This document shows, piece after piece, positions 25,296 to 34,512 of a DNA stretch of 37,409 nucleotides. Source of the DNA: an uncultured Lachnospiraceae bacterium (GTDB taxonomy: Bacteria > Bacillota > Clostridia > Lachnospirales > Lachnospiraceae); contig CAMWLJ010000028.1 in the NCBI GenBank assembly GCA_947175055.1, positions 1 through 37,409 of the forward strand. Reading direction: 5' to 3'. Numbering within the stretch: the first letter of the stretch is position 1; each line of letters opens with the position of its first letter. Position numbers and translations under genes: made by a program. The notes beneath the pieces were generated by a model. That model was not told the DNA's origin. It worked only from the letters and a program-made list of their open reading frames with translations, and made no database searches.

Positions 25296-27275
25296 ATGGC
25301 AGCAAGTGAGTATACATCAGCGTTAAGACAGGGACGGCGCAGTTATCGGGCAGCGCTTACAAGAGGTGAATATCCTTATCTCCCGGTATTGGATGATATC
25401 ATGTCCTATACGGAGATAGCTGGAATGGAAAATATAGGGATCATGGATATTCCGCTATCCAAGATCGTAGGGACGAAGACGGTTGGGCGGTCGAATGCAT
25501 TCGCGGATAATTTCATGCCGCTGCTTCCGGAAGAGTCGGAATTTGGTATGAAGTGGGCAGCAGTTTATAAGCATCAGATCGAGGATGGGATCAGCGATCC
25601 GATCGTAGCTTTTGAATTCATGAATCAATTCTATGTGCAGGAGGGTAACAAGCGAGTCAGTGTTATGAAATATCTTAAGACGTACAGCATTGCGGCCGTG
25701 GTCACCCGTTTGGTGCCCAAGAAGACGGACGATAAGGAAAACCGCCTGTACTTTGAATTTCTGGACTTCTATGAGGTGTCGCGCAGTTATGATGTCTGCT
25801 TTACCAAGGAGGGTAGTTATAAGAAGCTTTTGAAGCTCATGGGGAAGAAAGAGGATGAAGTGTGGTCTGATGACGACAGGATGAATCTGCATTCGGCCTG
25901 TTATAATTTTGAGCGGGCATTTATCAAGGAACATGGAGAGAACCTGGATATCAATGTCTCCGATGCGTTCCTGATCTATGTGGAGATCTACGGTTATGAT
26001 AAGGTGAAGGGGCAGACGGAGAATGAGATCGTAAAAGCGCTCCAGAAGATGTGGACAGAGATCACATTGGCCGATCAGGGCAGTCAGGTAGAACTTGTTC
26101 AGAACCCGGAACAGACGAAGGCGACTCTTTTCAACAAGCTGATCTCGGCGGGGGTCCCGGATTCTTTGAAGGTGGCGTTCATCTATACAAAGACCATAGA
26201 GACTTCCAGTTGGGCCTATGCCCATGAGCTTGGCAGACATTATCTGGAACAGGCATTCGAGGGCCGGATCAAGACAATGGCCTTTGATAAGGCGGACACG
26301 GAAGCCGAGGTGGAAGCGGCCATCGAGCTGGCAGTCACCGCAGGCTGTGAACTGATCTTCACTACGGCGACACAGATGGTGAACCAGAGTGTTCGTTCCG
26401 CGATCCAGCATCCGAAGGTAAGGATCTACAACTGTTCCATCATGATGTCGTACTCCTCGATCTGCACATACTATGCACGGATGTATGAATCCAAATTCCT
26501 GTTAGGTGCGATCGCGGCAGCCCTGTCCAGGACAGACAGGTTGGGCTATGTGGCGGATTATCCGATCTACGGAGAGATGGCCAACATCAACGCATTCGCA
26601 TTGGGAGCCAAGATGATCAATCCCTTTGTGGAGGTGCATTTGGCGTGGACCAAGGTCAAAGGGACGGATGCGAGAGAGAAGCTGAATCAAGAGGGAATCT
26701 TTTTCATTTCCGATAATGATATGATCACGCCGGGGAATGCCTCGAGGCAGTACGGCATTTATCTGAAAAAGGAAGACGGCATGCTGGAGAATCTGGCTAC
26801 CCCGATCTGGCACTGGGGCAAGTTCTATGAACAGATCGTCAGAAACCTCTACAGCGGCGGCAGCACGGAGGCAGACACACAGAAAGGAAAGAAGGCAGTC
26901 AACTACTGGTGGGGCATGTCTGCGGATGTGATCGATGTGATCTGCTCAAAATCTATGCCACATGGTACCAACAGGTTGATCGAGTTTTTGAAGAATTCTA
27001 TCCGGGCGGGGGCTTTCCATCCGTTTGACGGTCCGATCTATGCGCAGGGCGGTGTAGAGCAGTGTGAGAAAGGAAGAAGCCTGCAGCCGGATGAGATCAT
27101 TACCATGGACTGGCTGGCCGAGAATGTGGTAGGACAGATTCCCGATCTGGATGAACTGACAGAGGAAGCCAGGGCATTGGTAGAGTTCCAGGGAATCAGA
27201 GTTGATGAATCCGACACGGAGAAAAGTGCCGTTGTACGGAAAGACGTACCGGTAGAGAACGGAGGAACCGCATGA
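25296..27275 (+). CDS. Cytosolic ParB-like/BMP fusion protein
   Basis: A 659-residue protein without a signal peptide or lipobox. Residues about 40-130 resemble a ParB/Srx-like fold (IPLSKIVGTKTVGRSNAF, then VQEGNKRVSVMKYL). Residues about 285-580 are a basic-membrane-protein (BMP/PnrA-like) periplasmic-binding fold (VAFIYTKTIETSSWAYAHELGR, GCELIFTTATQM). BMP proteins usually bind nucleosides outside the cell for an ABC importer; here the domain must act inside. It might sense a nucleoside or similar ligand. The gene follows the HD-GYP gene by 34 bp with its own AAGGAGG and overlaps the phosphoesterase gene by 4 bp. Confidence 0.82.
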   Translation: MAASEYTSALRQGRRSYRAALTRGEYPYLPVLDDIMSYTEIAGMENIGIMDIPLSKIVGTKTVGRSNAFADNFMPLLPEESEFGMKWAAVYKHQIEDGISDPIVAFEFMNQFYVQEGNKRVSVMKYLKTYSIAAVVTRLVPKKTDDKENRLYFEFLDFYEVSRSYDVCFTKEGSYKKLLKLMGKKEDEVWSDDDRMNLHSACYNFERAFIKEHGENLDINVSDAFLIYVEIYGYDKVKGQTENEIVKALQKMWTEITLADQGSQVELVQNPEQTKATLFNKLISAGVPDSLKVAFIYTKTIETSSWAYAHELGRHYLEQAFEGRIKTMAFDKADTEAEVEAAIELAVTAGCELIFTTATQMVNQSVRSAIQHPKVRIYNCSIMMSYSSICTYYARMYESKFLLGAIAAALSRTDRLGYVADYPIYGEMANINAFALGAKMINPFVEVHLAWTKVKGTDAREKLNQEGIFFISDNDMITPGNASRQYGIYLKKEDGMLENLATPIWHWGKFYEQIVRNLYSGGSTEADTQKGKKAVNYWWGMSADVIDVICSKSMPHGTNRLIEFLKNSIRAGAFHPFDGPIYAQGGVEQCEKGRSLQPDEIITMDWLAENVVGQIPDLDELTEEARALVEFQGIRVDESDTEKSAVVRKDVPVENGGTA

Positions 27276-27904
27276 AGATCCTGGTACTTGCCGATCAAAA
27301 ATCAAAATATCTGTACGATTTCTATGAGCCGGATAAATTGAAAGATATTGACTTGATCATATCCTGCGGCGATCTGTCGCCGAATTATCTGTCCTTCTTC
27401 GTGACACTCTGCAACGTGCCGCTGCTGTATGTCAGGGGTAATCACGATGACAAATACGAGAAAACGCCTCCGGAGGGATGTATCTGTATTGAAGACGAAG
27501 TCTTTGTATATGAAGGAATCCGAATTCTCGGTCTTGGAGGCTCCATGGAATATATTCCGGGAGCCAGTAACCAGTATTCGGAGAGGAAGATGCGTAAACG
27601 GGTGCGCAAGCTGCGCTATAAATTGTGGAGGCACAGGGGCTTCGATATCCTTGTGGCTCATGCGCCGGCTTATCAGGTGAATGATCTGGAGGACTTGCCC
27701 CATCGGGGCTTTAAGGTCTTCCGGACGCTGTTGGAGAAGTATGAACCCAAGTTCTTCTTCCATGGACATGTACATGCCAACTACAGCAGGAAATTCAAGC
27801 GGCACGATAATTTTGGCAAGACGACCATCGTCAACGGCTTTGAGTATTGTATCGTGGAGTATCCGCCTTCGCAGGGAGATGGGACAGGCAGTTCCCCTGC
27901 ATGA
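27272..27904 (+). CDS. Calcineurin-like metallophosphoesterase
   Basis: A 210-residue cytosolic phosphoesterase: GD (D34), GNHDD (56-60), AHAP (H130) and GHVH (165-168). The first motif is D8-Q-K where D-x-H is usual, so one metal ligand is changed. The ATG overlaps the stop of the BMP fusion gene (ATGA), a sign that the two work together, perhaps on a nucleotide-like ligand. Substrate unknown. Confidence 0.87.
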   Translation: MKILVLADQKSKYLYDFYEPDKLKDIDLIISCGDLSPNYLSFFVTLCNVPLLYVRGNHDDKYEKTPPEGCICIEDEVFVYEGIRILGLGGSMEYIPGASNQYSERKMRKRVRKLRYKLWRHRGFDILVAHAPAYQVNDLEDLPHRGFKVFRTLLEKYEPKFFFHGHVHANYSRKFKRHDNFGKTTIVNGFEYCIVEYPPSQGDGTGSSPA

Positions 27905-27963
27905 GACGGGGATCGCTCCGTTGGTGGAGGGCATAACCTTCAGACGATGACAGTATAGTGGCT

Positions 27964-28368
27964 TTAGAGAAGCGACTCCACTTTCTCTACCGCGTTGCGG
28001 ATATAGTCTCCTATAGGGGCTTCGACAAGGCCCGCGATATAGTGGTTACAGCGGCTGACCGGGATCAGGATCTTGAAAGCGCGGCTGGCGCTGACCGCGG
28101 TGGCGATGGCCGGGGTGATCTCCCCTAAGAGGGCATTGGCGAACACGATGCCGATAGGTCCTACGATGATATCAGAGTCGGCGGCGTTGACGATCACCGC
28201 ATTGTCGCCGGTGGCCCCATAGTCTGCCCCTGCTTTGAGCATGGCAGCGGTGGCGGTGCTGTTGGTGCCGATGGCGTATAGTTCCAGTGTTTCATGTTTT
28301 TTCTTAAGTTGTTCGATGACGGTGCGGCCGATGCGGCCGCCCTGTCCGTCTATGATGGTGATCTTCAT
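27964..28368 (-). CDS. DUF3842 protein
   Basis: A 134-residue protein with an N-terminal Rossmann-like MKITIIDGQGGRIGR and a conserved mid-region (GPIGIVFANALLGEITPA, ISRCNHYIAG-like end). It matches the clostridial DUF3842 family, whose function is unknown. The ATG has AAGGAG upstream. The 3' end faces the phosphoesterase gene with 59 bp between. Confidence 0.85.
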   Translation of the reverse strand: MKITIIDGQGGRIGRTVIEQLKKKHETLELYAIGTNSTATAAMLKAGADYGATGDNAVIVNAADSDIIVGPIGIVFANALLGEITPAIATAVSASRAFKILIPVSRCNHYIAGLVEAPIGDYIRNAVEKVESLL

Positions 28369-28427
28369 CTGGTTTACTCCTTATTTTACAATAGATACTA
28401 GGGTGTCTTTTAGATTCCAGTATTTTT

Positions 28428-28456
28428 CTTATAGGAAAGTACTCCGGGCATTACAA
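28428..28456 (-). promoter_or_regulatory. Putative promoter of the DUF3842 gene
   Basis: The minus strand has TTGTAA (28451-28456), a 17-bp spacer and TATAAG (28428-28433), about 60 bp before the ATG. Confidence 0.5.
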
Positions 28457-28497
28457 GAGTGCGTAAGCACGGGTTTTACGAATGTGGAATTTATCTT

Positions 28498-29514
28498 TTA
28501 CTGTATCAGGGCGGGACAGCTCTGTCTTGCCACGTACGGTGTCGGAAAGGTAATGCTGGTAGGGGTATATTTAAAGTTGGTAAGAGAGTCCGACAGTATT
28601 TTCAGGCACTCTTCGGCCATATCTTCAAGTGGCAGGCTGATCACGGAGAGAGAAGGGATACAGTATTCTTCCTGCTCGGGTCTTCCGCTGCCCACACTGA
28701 TGACCTCGATCTGCTCGGGAATGCGGATTTTCTTCTCATAGAAAGCCTTCAGTGCGCCCAGTGCAATGCTGTCGGAGGTGCAGAAGAGGCAGTCCGGCAG
28801 AGGGTTTAAGTCGCACAGCGTGAGGGCTCCGAGATAGCCGCCTTTCATGGAGTCTTCCACCATAACGGAGACGGGCCGTTCCATGGCGGATTCGCTGACC
28901 TGGAACTCGAAGACATTTGTTCTGATATTCATCCCGGAAAAAGTGGCGGGAGACTTTAAAAGGGCCGGATGCTTTTTGCCATGCGCGGCGAATATGTCGG
29001 CCGGCAGAAGGCCGATCGTCTTGTCATCCATGTTCACGGTTGCGTATTTTGAAGAGTATCTGTTATACAGAACGATCGGAATGTGAAAATCATTGGCTTC
29101 CAGATATTCCATATCGGTTTCCGACGGATTGCAGATGATGATCGCGTTGGTGGTAAGTACGGATTCCTGCGTCAGCGCATCCTGCAGATGATTGTTTTCA
29201 TAGGGAACGATGGAAAGCTGGAACTGGTAGTTGTTTTCCATGATGGCGATCTGCAGTCCTTTCAGGAACCGGGAGAGCAGATGAATCCGGTTATCGGACA
29301 CCCAGTAGAGGGAGATATTTGCCTTTGCGGAAAGGCTTCCCCGCAGTATTTTGGCCTGGATATTCGGCTTATACCCCATTTCCTTGGCGGCGTTCATGAT
29401 CCGCTGCTGCGTTTCCTTCTTGATCTTTCGTCTGTCACCGTTTCCTTTCAGAACGATGGAGACGGTACTGGGAGAAAGTTCCAATCTGGCAGCGATGTCC
29501 TTGATGGTAGTCAT
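28498..29514 (-). CDS. LacI-family transcriptional regulator
   Basis: A 338-residue repressor-type protein: N-terminal helix-turn-helix (TTIKDIAARLELSPSTVSIVLKG) with hinge MGYKPNIQAKIL, then a PBP-like ligand domain up to VARQSCPALIQ. I chose the second ATG (29514), because GGAGGAA lies between it and the ATG at 29526. It is divergent from the peptide-type ABC operon, where two LacI-style dyads flank the promoter, so it likely represses that operon until its ligand arrives. Confidence 0.93.
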   Translation of the reverse strand: MTTIKDIAARLELSPSTVSIVLKGNGDRRKIKKETQQRIMNAAKEMGYKPNIQAKILRGSLSAKANISLYWVSDNRIHLLSRFLKGLQIAIMENNYQFQLSIVPYENNHLQDALTQESVLTTNAIIICNPSETDMEYLEANDFHIPIVLYNRYSSKYATVNMDDKTIGLLPADIFAAHGKKHPALLKSPATFSGMNIRTNVFEFQVSESAMERPVSVMVEDSMKGGYLGALTLCDLNPLPDCLFCTSDSIALGALKAFYEKKIRIPEQIEVISVGSGRPEQEEYCIPSLSVISLPLEDMAEECLKILSDSLTNFKYTPTSITFPTPYVARQSCPALIQ

Positions 29515-29618
29515 AGTTTCCTCCATTACGAAGTGTATACAGTCTTGATTATTTGCCTTATAACGGTCGTTTGCGAACAGTGCAGCAGTTTCGCAGAGTC
29601 TCCCAAGGCATTAACTAT

Positions 29619-29647
29619 ACAATAAACGAGATACATAAGAAATGCAA
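29619..29647 (-). promoter_or_regulatory. Putative promoter of the LacI-family gene
   Basis: The minus strand has TTGCAT (29642-29647), 17 bp and TATTGT (29619-29624), leaving a leader of about 100 nt. Confidence 0.45.
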
Positions 29648-29712
29648 GCTTATGCACAAACTTATGGGAAATAGATATGTCTGTAAAGAAGAGACATAAC
29701 AAATATACGACC

Positions 29713-29729
29713 TTGTATAAAATATACAA
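29713..29729. repeat. AT-rich dyad between the divergent genes
   Basis: TTGTATA-AAA-TATACAA is a perfect 7-bp dyad 46 bp before operator O1. It could be a further regulator site, though AT-rich sequence makes chance dyads likely. Confidence 0.35.
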
Positions 29730-29773
29730 TATCAAAATAGAGTTTTTGTTTATAACATATAAATATGGATAAA

Positions 29774-29787
29774 GTACAACGTTGTAT
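29774..29787. promoter_or_regulatory. LacI-type operator O1
   Basis: TACAACGTTGTA (29775-29786) is a perfect dyad with the central CG typical of LacI-family sites, directly upstream of the -35 box. Confidence 0.65.
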
Positions 29788-29788
29788 A

Positions 29789-29816
29789 TTGACAAATAGA
29801 CAAAACGGAGTATAAT
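29789..29816 (+). promoter_or_regulatory. Sigma-A promoter of the ABC uptake operon
   Basis: TTGACA (29789-29794), a 16-bp spacer and TATAAT (29811-29816): a strong promoter, bracketed by the two operators. Confidence 0.85.
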
Positions 29817-29826
29817 TGCAACATAA

Positions 29827-29840
29827 GTACAACGTGGTAC
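29827..29840. promoter_or_regulatory. LacI-type operator O2
   Basis: GTACAACGTGGTAC shares its left half and CG centre with O1 and lies just downstream of the expected transcription start. The centres of O1 and O2 are 53 bp apart, about five helical turns. Confidence 0.65.
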
Positions 29841-29867
29841 TAAAACAAACTTACAGGAGGATATAAA

Positions 29868-31524
29868 ATGAAGAAAAAGATGTTAGCAGTACTACTTTCT
29901 GCAGCCATGGCAGTTACGGCGCTTACAGGCTGTGGAAATTCTTCTGACAATGTGTCAGAAGGCACGACAGAGACCGATGCTGCCGGAACCACCGAAGAAA
30001 CACCCGGGGGGGGGTATTGAGGAGAGCGAGGAAACAGCAGTAAATGAGACTGCCGAAGGCGAACCTAAGTATGGGGGAACGCTTCGCTTTGGCTATGGTA
30101 ACAGTATAGCGACGCCGGGTTATACGCCCATGGCAACCGCCAATGCGTATCTGTATTACCTGACGCTTGCTTATGAAAATCTGATCACGTACGATAACGA
30201 TGGCCAGATCATTGGAAAGCTTGCAACAGAGTGGGTGATCGATAATGATGAACCCAGTATTACGTGGACGCTTCGCGAAGGTGTGGAATTTGCCGACGGT
30301 ACGCCGTTTAACGCAGAAGCCGTTAAGGTTAACATTGAAGAATATCAGGCTAACAACAGAACAGAGACTGCAAATGTCAAGAGCTGTGAAGTGATCGATG
30401 ACACCCATATCAAGATGATCCTGGAGTCGGTCAATTCGTCTACCCTGGAGTCAGTCGGGTATTTCGTATTCTATATGAGCCCTGATGTGCTAAGGAATGA
30501 CCGGGCGAGCCTGGATACTTCTACATGCGGCACAGGCCCTTTCCAGCTGACAGAATTTGAGAATAATGCGTATGCGATCTATTCAAAAAACGAGAATTAC
30601 TGGCAGGAGGGTCTGCCCTATCTTGACAGTGTGTCGATCACTACGGTCACCGAGGAGACGACCAAGAGTACGGCATTCCAGGCCGGTGAGTATGACATGA
30701 TCGATGCCTCTTCACCGACGATCCTGCAGGAACTGGACGGTGCAGGGATCTACTTGACGGAGAAGAATGAGAACGGTATGGGCGTTGGTACGCTCGGACT
30801 GATTCCAAACAGTGCGATCGATAGTCCCTGGGCGGATGAGCGTGTACGGCGCGCATTATGCTATGCGATCGACGTTGATGCGATCAACGCTGCATTCCAG
30901 CTTGGAACAGCGCAGCTGACAGACCAGTGGGCAGCCCCTGGCGCAGTAACCTATAATGACGATTTGAATCATTTTAAATATGACCCGGAACGTGCGAAGG
31001 AATTGTTGGCAGAGGCCGGTTATGCAGACGGTTTCACGACAAACCTCGTGACGATCAGTACCCTTTCGGATGCGTTTACAGCGATCGCCAATATGCTTGA
31101 GGAAGTGGGCATTCATTGTGAGATCCAGTTAGTAGACGGTTCCACACAGAACCAGATGTATATGGACGGTACCTGGGAAGGCCTCATGCCTCACTGGACG
31201 ACGGTATCCCCGGATCTCGGACTGTATATGGGACGACATCTGGATTACGACGGTGCTTACTACGCGAAGGGTATCCAGCATCCTGACAAAGAGATGAATC
31301 TTCTGGAAGAGATCCGTACCTGTACGGACGAGACGGAAAGAAGAAATCTTGAGAAGGAACTGCAGAAGGCTATTTACGATGCAGAAGAGGGTTCTTGCCT
31401 GTTCGGAAGACCTCTGTATATCAGCCCGTCTATCATGTATAAATATGACTACGTCATGAATGACAGGGCAAAAGAAGCTTTTGCATCAGCCTGGGATCTG
31501 TCCGGGTGCTGGCTGGATAAATAG
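29868..31524 (+). CDS. Family 5 solute-binding lipoprotein, interrupted by a poly-G frameshift
   Basis: The gene starts at the ATG at 29868 (AGGAGG upstream) with a lipoprotein signal (MKKKMLAVLLSAAMAV, lipobox LTGC). After an acidic linker ending ETPGGGY this frame stops at 30020. The mature protein continues in the +1 frame (GIEESEETAVNETAEGEPKYGG) to 31524, with full OppA/DppA-type domains (YGGTLRFGYGN, ITWTLREGVEFADGTPFNAEAV). The break falls in nine G (30006-30014); eight G would restore one protein of about 550 residues. It may be phase variation, transcript slippage or a base-calling error. An intact product would capture peptides or similar ligands at the membrane for the permeases that follow. 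Confidence 0.88.
30006..30014 (+). repeat. Poly-G tract causing the frameshift
   Basis: Nine consecutive G within the linker that follows the lipobox. The frame stays open only with 8 (or 11) G. Confidence 0.9.
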
Positions 31525-31589
31525 TTGATTTCACATCCCTGTACAGGATCGTGCACTTATGCGTACTGTCCCGTACAGGGATGAATCAA
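31525..31589 (+). promoter_or_regulatory. Intercistronic hairpin after the binding-protein gene
   Basis: CATCCCTGTAC pairs with GTACAGGGATG (11 bp), extended by TTGATT/AATCAA with a TCA bulge between. It starts directly after the stop codon and has no U-tract. Such stems often protect the upstream binding-protein mRNA or damp readthrough, so the binding protein outnumbers the permeases. Confidence 0.6.
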
Positions 31590-31620
31590 TCCTTTAAACA
31601 GAATGAAAAGGAGTGAAACT

Positions 31621-32571
31621 ATGAGTTCAAATCTGTTAAAAATGATCGGTAAGCGTATCGTACAAAGCTGTATCACCATCGTCATTGTAACCTTGTTTGT
31701 CTTTACCCTGATCCAGATGGTTCCCGGCAATCCGGTGGCAAATTATCTGGGAGCGACTGCCAGTGCCGAACAGATTGAGTATTATACGCATCTGTATGGT
31801 TATGACAGACCAGTCGCGGTACAGTACATAAGCTGGATCACTGGACTGTTTCGCGGTACTATGGGACAGTCGATCAGTTATCAGTCGGAGATCGCGGATA
31901 TTCTGCTTCCGAGGCTGTTAGTTACATTATCCATGGTAGTGCCTGCTTTTATCATCGGCGTATTGCTTGGTGTCTTTCTTGGTATTCTTGCCGCGCAGAA
32001 AAGGGGAAGCTGGGTTGACAGCCTGATTTCCTTTTTCTCAAATATAGGTGTTTCCATTCCCATGTTCTGGCTGGGTATGATGGGAATGCTGGTTCTTGGT
32101 TTAAAACTTCATATTCTCCCGACATCGGGGTATGTACCGATCGAACGAGATCCCGGGGATTGGCTGAAGCACATGATCATGCCGATCATCGTCATGAGTC
32201 TGGGTGTTATGGCGTCCTTCATGAGGCTGGCGCGTTCCTCTATGCTGGAAGTGATCAGACAGGATTATGTTACGACAGCGAAAGCGAAAGGGGTAGATAA
32301 GAAATCCGTCACGATCAAACATCAGTTGAGAAATGCACTGATTCCGATCGTAACGGTGATGGGAAGCCGCCTGGGAACAATGGTGGGCAGCACTGTCCTG
32401 ATCGAAAGCCTGTTTGTGATACCGGGGCTTGGAAGTGTGATGATGAATGGTATCAGTAACCGTGATTTCATGCTTGTAGCAAACGGCGTGCTGATCATCT
32501 CCATTTTCGTGGCTGTCTGTAATCTGGTGGTGGATATCTTATACGGGATCATAGATCCCCGGACTCGATAG
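31621..32571 (+). CDS. ABC transporter permease, OppB/DppB type
   Basis: A 316-residue permease with six predicted helices. The N-terminus matches DppB (RIVQSCITIVIVTLFVFTLIQMVPGNPV), and the EAA loop reads DYVTTAKAKGVDKKSVTIKHQLRNALIP. The ATG at 31621 has AAAAGGAG before it; the in-frame ATG 18 bp upstream has none. It forms the channel with the next permease. Confidence 0.94.
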   Translation: MSSNLLKMIGKRIVQSCITIVIVTLFVFTLIQMVPGNPVANYLGATASAEQIEYYTHLYGYDRPVAVQYISWITGLFRGTMGQSISYQSEIADILLPRLLVTLSMVVPAFIIGVLLGVFLGILAAQKRGSWVDSLISFFSNIGVSIPMFWLGMMGMLVLGLKLHILPTSGYVPIERDPGDWLKHMIMPIIVMSLGVMASFMRLARSSMLEVIRQDYVTTAKAKGVDKKSVTIKHQLRNALIPIVTVMGSRLGTMVGSTVLIESLFVIPGLGSVMMNGISNRDFMLVANGVLIISIFVAVCNLVVDILYGIIDPRTR

Positions 32572-32583
32572 GAGGGATGAATA

Positions 32584-33513
32584 ATGGAGAAAAACAAAAA
32601 GAGCGTATTATCCAGGCTGAGATCCTCCCGCATCTTTCGAGTTATGTTCGGGCGAAAGCTGATCGTAGTCTGCAGTGTTATGTTGGTAGTGATGTTTCTA
32701 TTGGCGATATTTGCGCCGCTGGCAGCGCCGTATGATCCCAATAAGGATGACTTGTATAATGTGCTGAAAGGAAGCACGGCAGAGCATTTATTGGGAACGG
32801 ATTCAAATGGGAGGGATGTTTTAAGCCGCATTATTTATGGCGGCCGGATTTCCTTTACAGTAGGCGTGGTAGCGGTGGTGATCTCGAGTGTGATCGGTAT
32901 GGCGCTGGGATTGATCTCCGGGGTGATCGGCGGTGCCGTTGACACAGTCATTATGCGTGTGATGGATGCCATGATGGCGGTACCGATGCTGATCCTTGCA
33001 TTGTTTCTGGGGGCTATTCTGGGACAGGGACTGGGCAATGTATGCCTGGCTATCGGTATATCCATGGTGCCCGGGTATGCCCGTATCACGAGAGGACAGG
33101 TGCTGACGGTGCGTAATGCCGATTATGTTACGGCGGGTAAGCTTTGCGGGGGTTCCTGGGTCAGAAATACGATCGTACATGTATTCCCGAACTGCCTGTC
33201 TGCCAATATTGTTACTATGACCTCCAGCCTGGGCGGCGCGATATTGGCGGAAGCCAATCTGAGTTTCCTGGGGATGGGGATTTCCCCGCCGACGGCGAGC
33301 TGGGGTGCTATGGTAAGCGGCGGCTATAAGTATCTTTCCACACAGCCGATCATTGCGATCGCTCCGGGTGTAGCGATCATTATCGTTGTATTGTGCTTTA
33401 ATATGGTAGGAGACGCCCTGCGTGATGCGTTGGATCCCAAGCTGCGAGGTACTTTGGGAAAAGGCAGAAAGAGAGAGAAGCAGAGCAGGAAGGGGCGTGA
33501 TCGCTATGCATGA
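32584..33513 (+). CDS. ABC transporter permease, OppC/DppC type
   Basis: A 309-residue permease with the OppC N-terminal segment, HLLGTDSNGRDVLSRIIYGGR and the EAA loop NADYVTAGKLCGGSWVRNTIVHVFPN. GGAGGG lies before the ATG, 12 bp after the first permease. The Lys/Arg-rich C-terminus overlaps the next gene by 8 bp. Confidence 0.94.
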   Translation: MEKNKKSVLSRLRSSRIFRVMFGRKLIVVCSVMLVVMFLLAIFAPLAAPYDPNKDDLYNVLKGSTAEHLLGTDSNGRDVLSRIIYGGRISFTVGVVAVVISSVIGMALGLISGVIGGAVDTVIMRVMDAMMAVPMLILALFLGAILGQGLGNVCLAIGISMVPGYARITRGQVLTVRNADYVTAGKLCGGSWVRNTIVHVFPNCLSANIVTMTSSLGGAILAEANLSFLGMGISPPTASWGAMVSGGYKYLSTQPIIAIAPGVAIIIVVLCFNMVGDALRDALDPKLRGTLGKGRKREKQSRKGRDRYA

Positions 33514-34489
33514 AAAGTTACTTGAGATCAAAGATCTGAGTGTAGAATATGAGACGGAAATATCCACGGTCTATGCAGTAAACGGCCTTGATTTGGAAGT
33601 GGGATATGGAGAGACTTTAGGGCTGGTGGGAGAGACCGGCGCCGGCAAGACATCAACGGCGCTCAGTGTGATCCGGCTTCTGCCGGAGGGGATCGGTTTC
33701 GTGACCGGCGGATCCATCACCCTGGATGGGGTTGATATGCTGGCAGCATCGGAAGAGAAGCTGCGCAGTATGCGCGGTGCTACAGCATCCATGATCTTCC
33801 AGGATCCAATGTCCGCATTGAATCCTGTTATGACAGTCGGAGCACAGATTCTGGAAGTATTGAAGATTCATCATCCGGAGCAGAGCAAGAAGGATCTGGA
33901 GGCCAGAGTTGATGAGATGATGGAGTTAGTAGGGATTCCGGCTAACAGAAAGGAAGAGTATCCGCACCAGTTCAGCGGCGGTATGAAACAGCGTATCGTG
34001 ATCGCGATCGCACTCGCATGTGAACCGAAGCTGATTCTGGCAGATGAGCCGACTACAGCGCTGGACGTAACGATCCAGGCACAGATGCTGGGACTGATCA
34101 ATGATCTGCAGAAACGTCTTGGTACGGCAATGATACTGATCACCCATGATCTTGGGGTAGTAGCCCAGACGTGTGAGAAGGTGATCGTCATGTATGCGGG
34201 GGAGGCGATAGAGTACGGAAGCGCGGAAGATATTTTTGAGACAGACATGAGACATCCATATACGGAAGGGCTGTTCAACGCTATCCCCAAGTTGAACGAG
34301 GAGAGTGCGCGCCTGGAAGCGATCGACGGAATGATGGCGAATCCGACAGTGAAAATACAGGGGTGCCGATTTGCTGACAGATGCAAGCATGCTACGGAGC
34401 GGTGCAGGCAAAAGCAGGAGATGCGGGAAGTCAGTAAGGGGCATATTATCAGGTGTTGTCTATACGACAGACAGCAGGCAAATGTATAA
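33506..34489 (+). CDS. ABC transporter ATPase, OppD/DppD type
   Basis: A 327-residue ATPase: Walker A GETGAGKT (42-49), signature FSGGMKQR, Walker B LILADEPTTALD and the C-terminal oligopeptide extension with cysteines (GCRFADRC, CRQKQ, RCC) that can carry an iron-sulfur cluster in this family. The ATG at 33506, with an AGGAAGGGG upstream, is preferred over a longer frame lying within the permease gene. Confidence 0.94.
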   Translation: MHEKLLEIKDLSVEYETEISTVYAVNGLDLEVGYGETLGLVGETGAGKTSTALSVIRLLPEGIGFVTGGSITLDGVDMLAASEEKLRSMRGATASMIFQDPMSALNPVMTVGAQILEVLKIHHPEQSKKDLEARVDEMMELVGIPANRKEEYPHQFSGGMKQRIVIAIALACEPKLILADEPTTALDVTIQAQMLGLINDLQKRLGTAMILITHDLGVVAQTCEKVIVMYAGEAIEYGSAEDIFETDMRHPYTEGLFNAIPKLNEESARLEAIDGMMANPTVKIQGCRFADRCKHATERCRQKQEMREVSKGHIIRCCLYDRQQANV

Positions 34490-34512
34490 CACTGGAAGGA
34501 GGAGGTGAAGCC

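Noticed and set aside
25455-26411. 318-residue minus-strand frame opposite the BMP fusion gene
   Set aside because: Shadow frame with no start signal.
28460-28471. GTGC-GTAA-GCAC as a terminator of the LacI-family gene
   Set aside because: A 4-bp stem is too weak and no proper U-tract follows in the needed direction.
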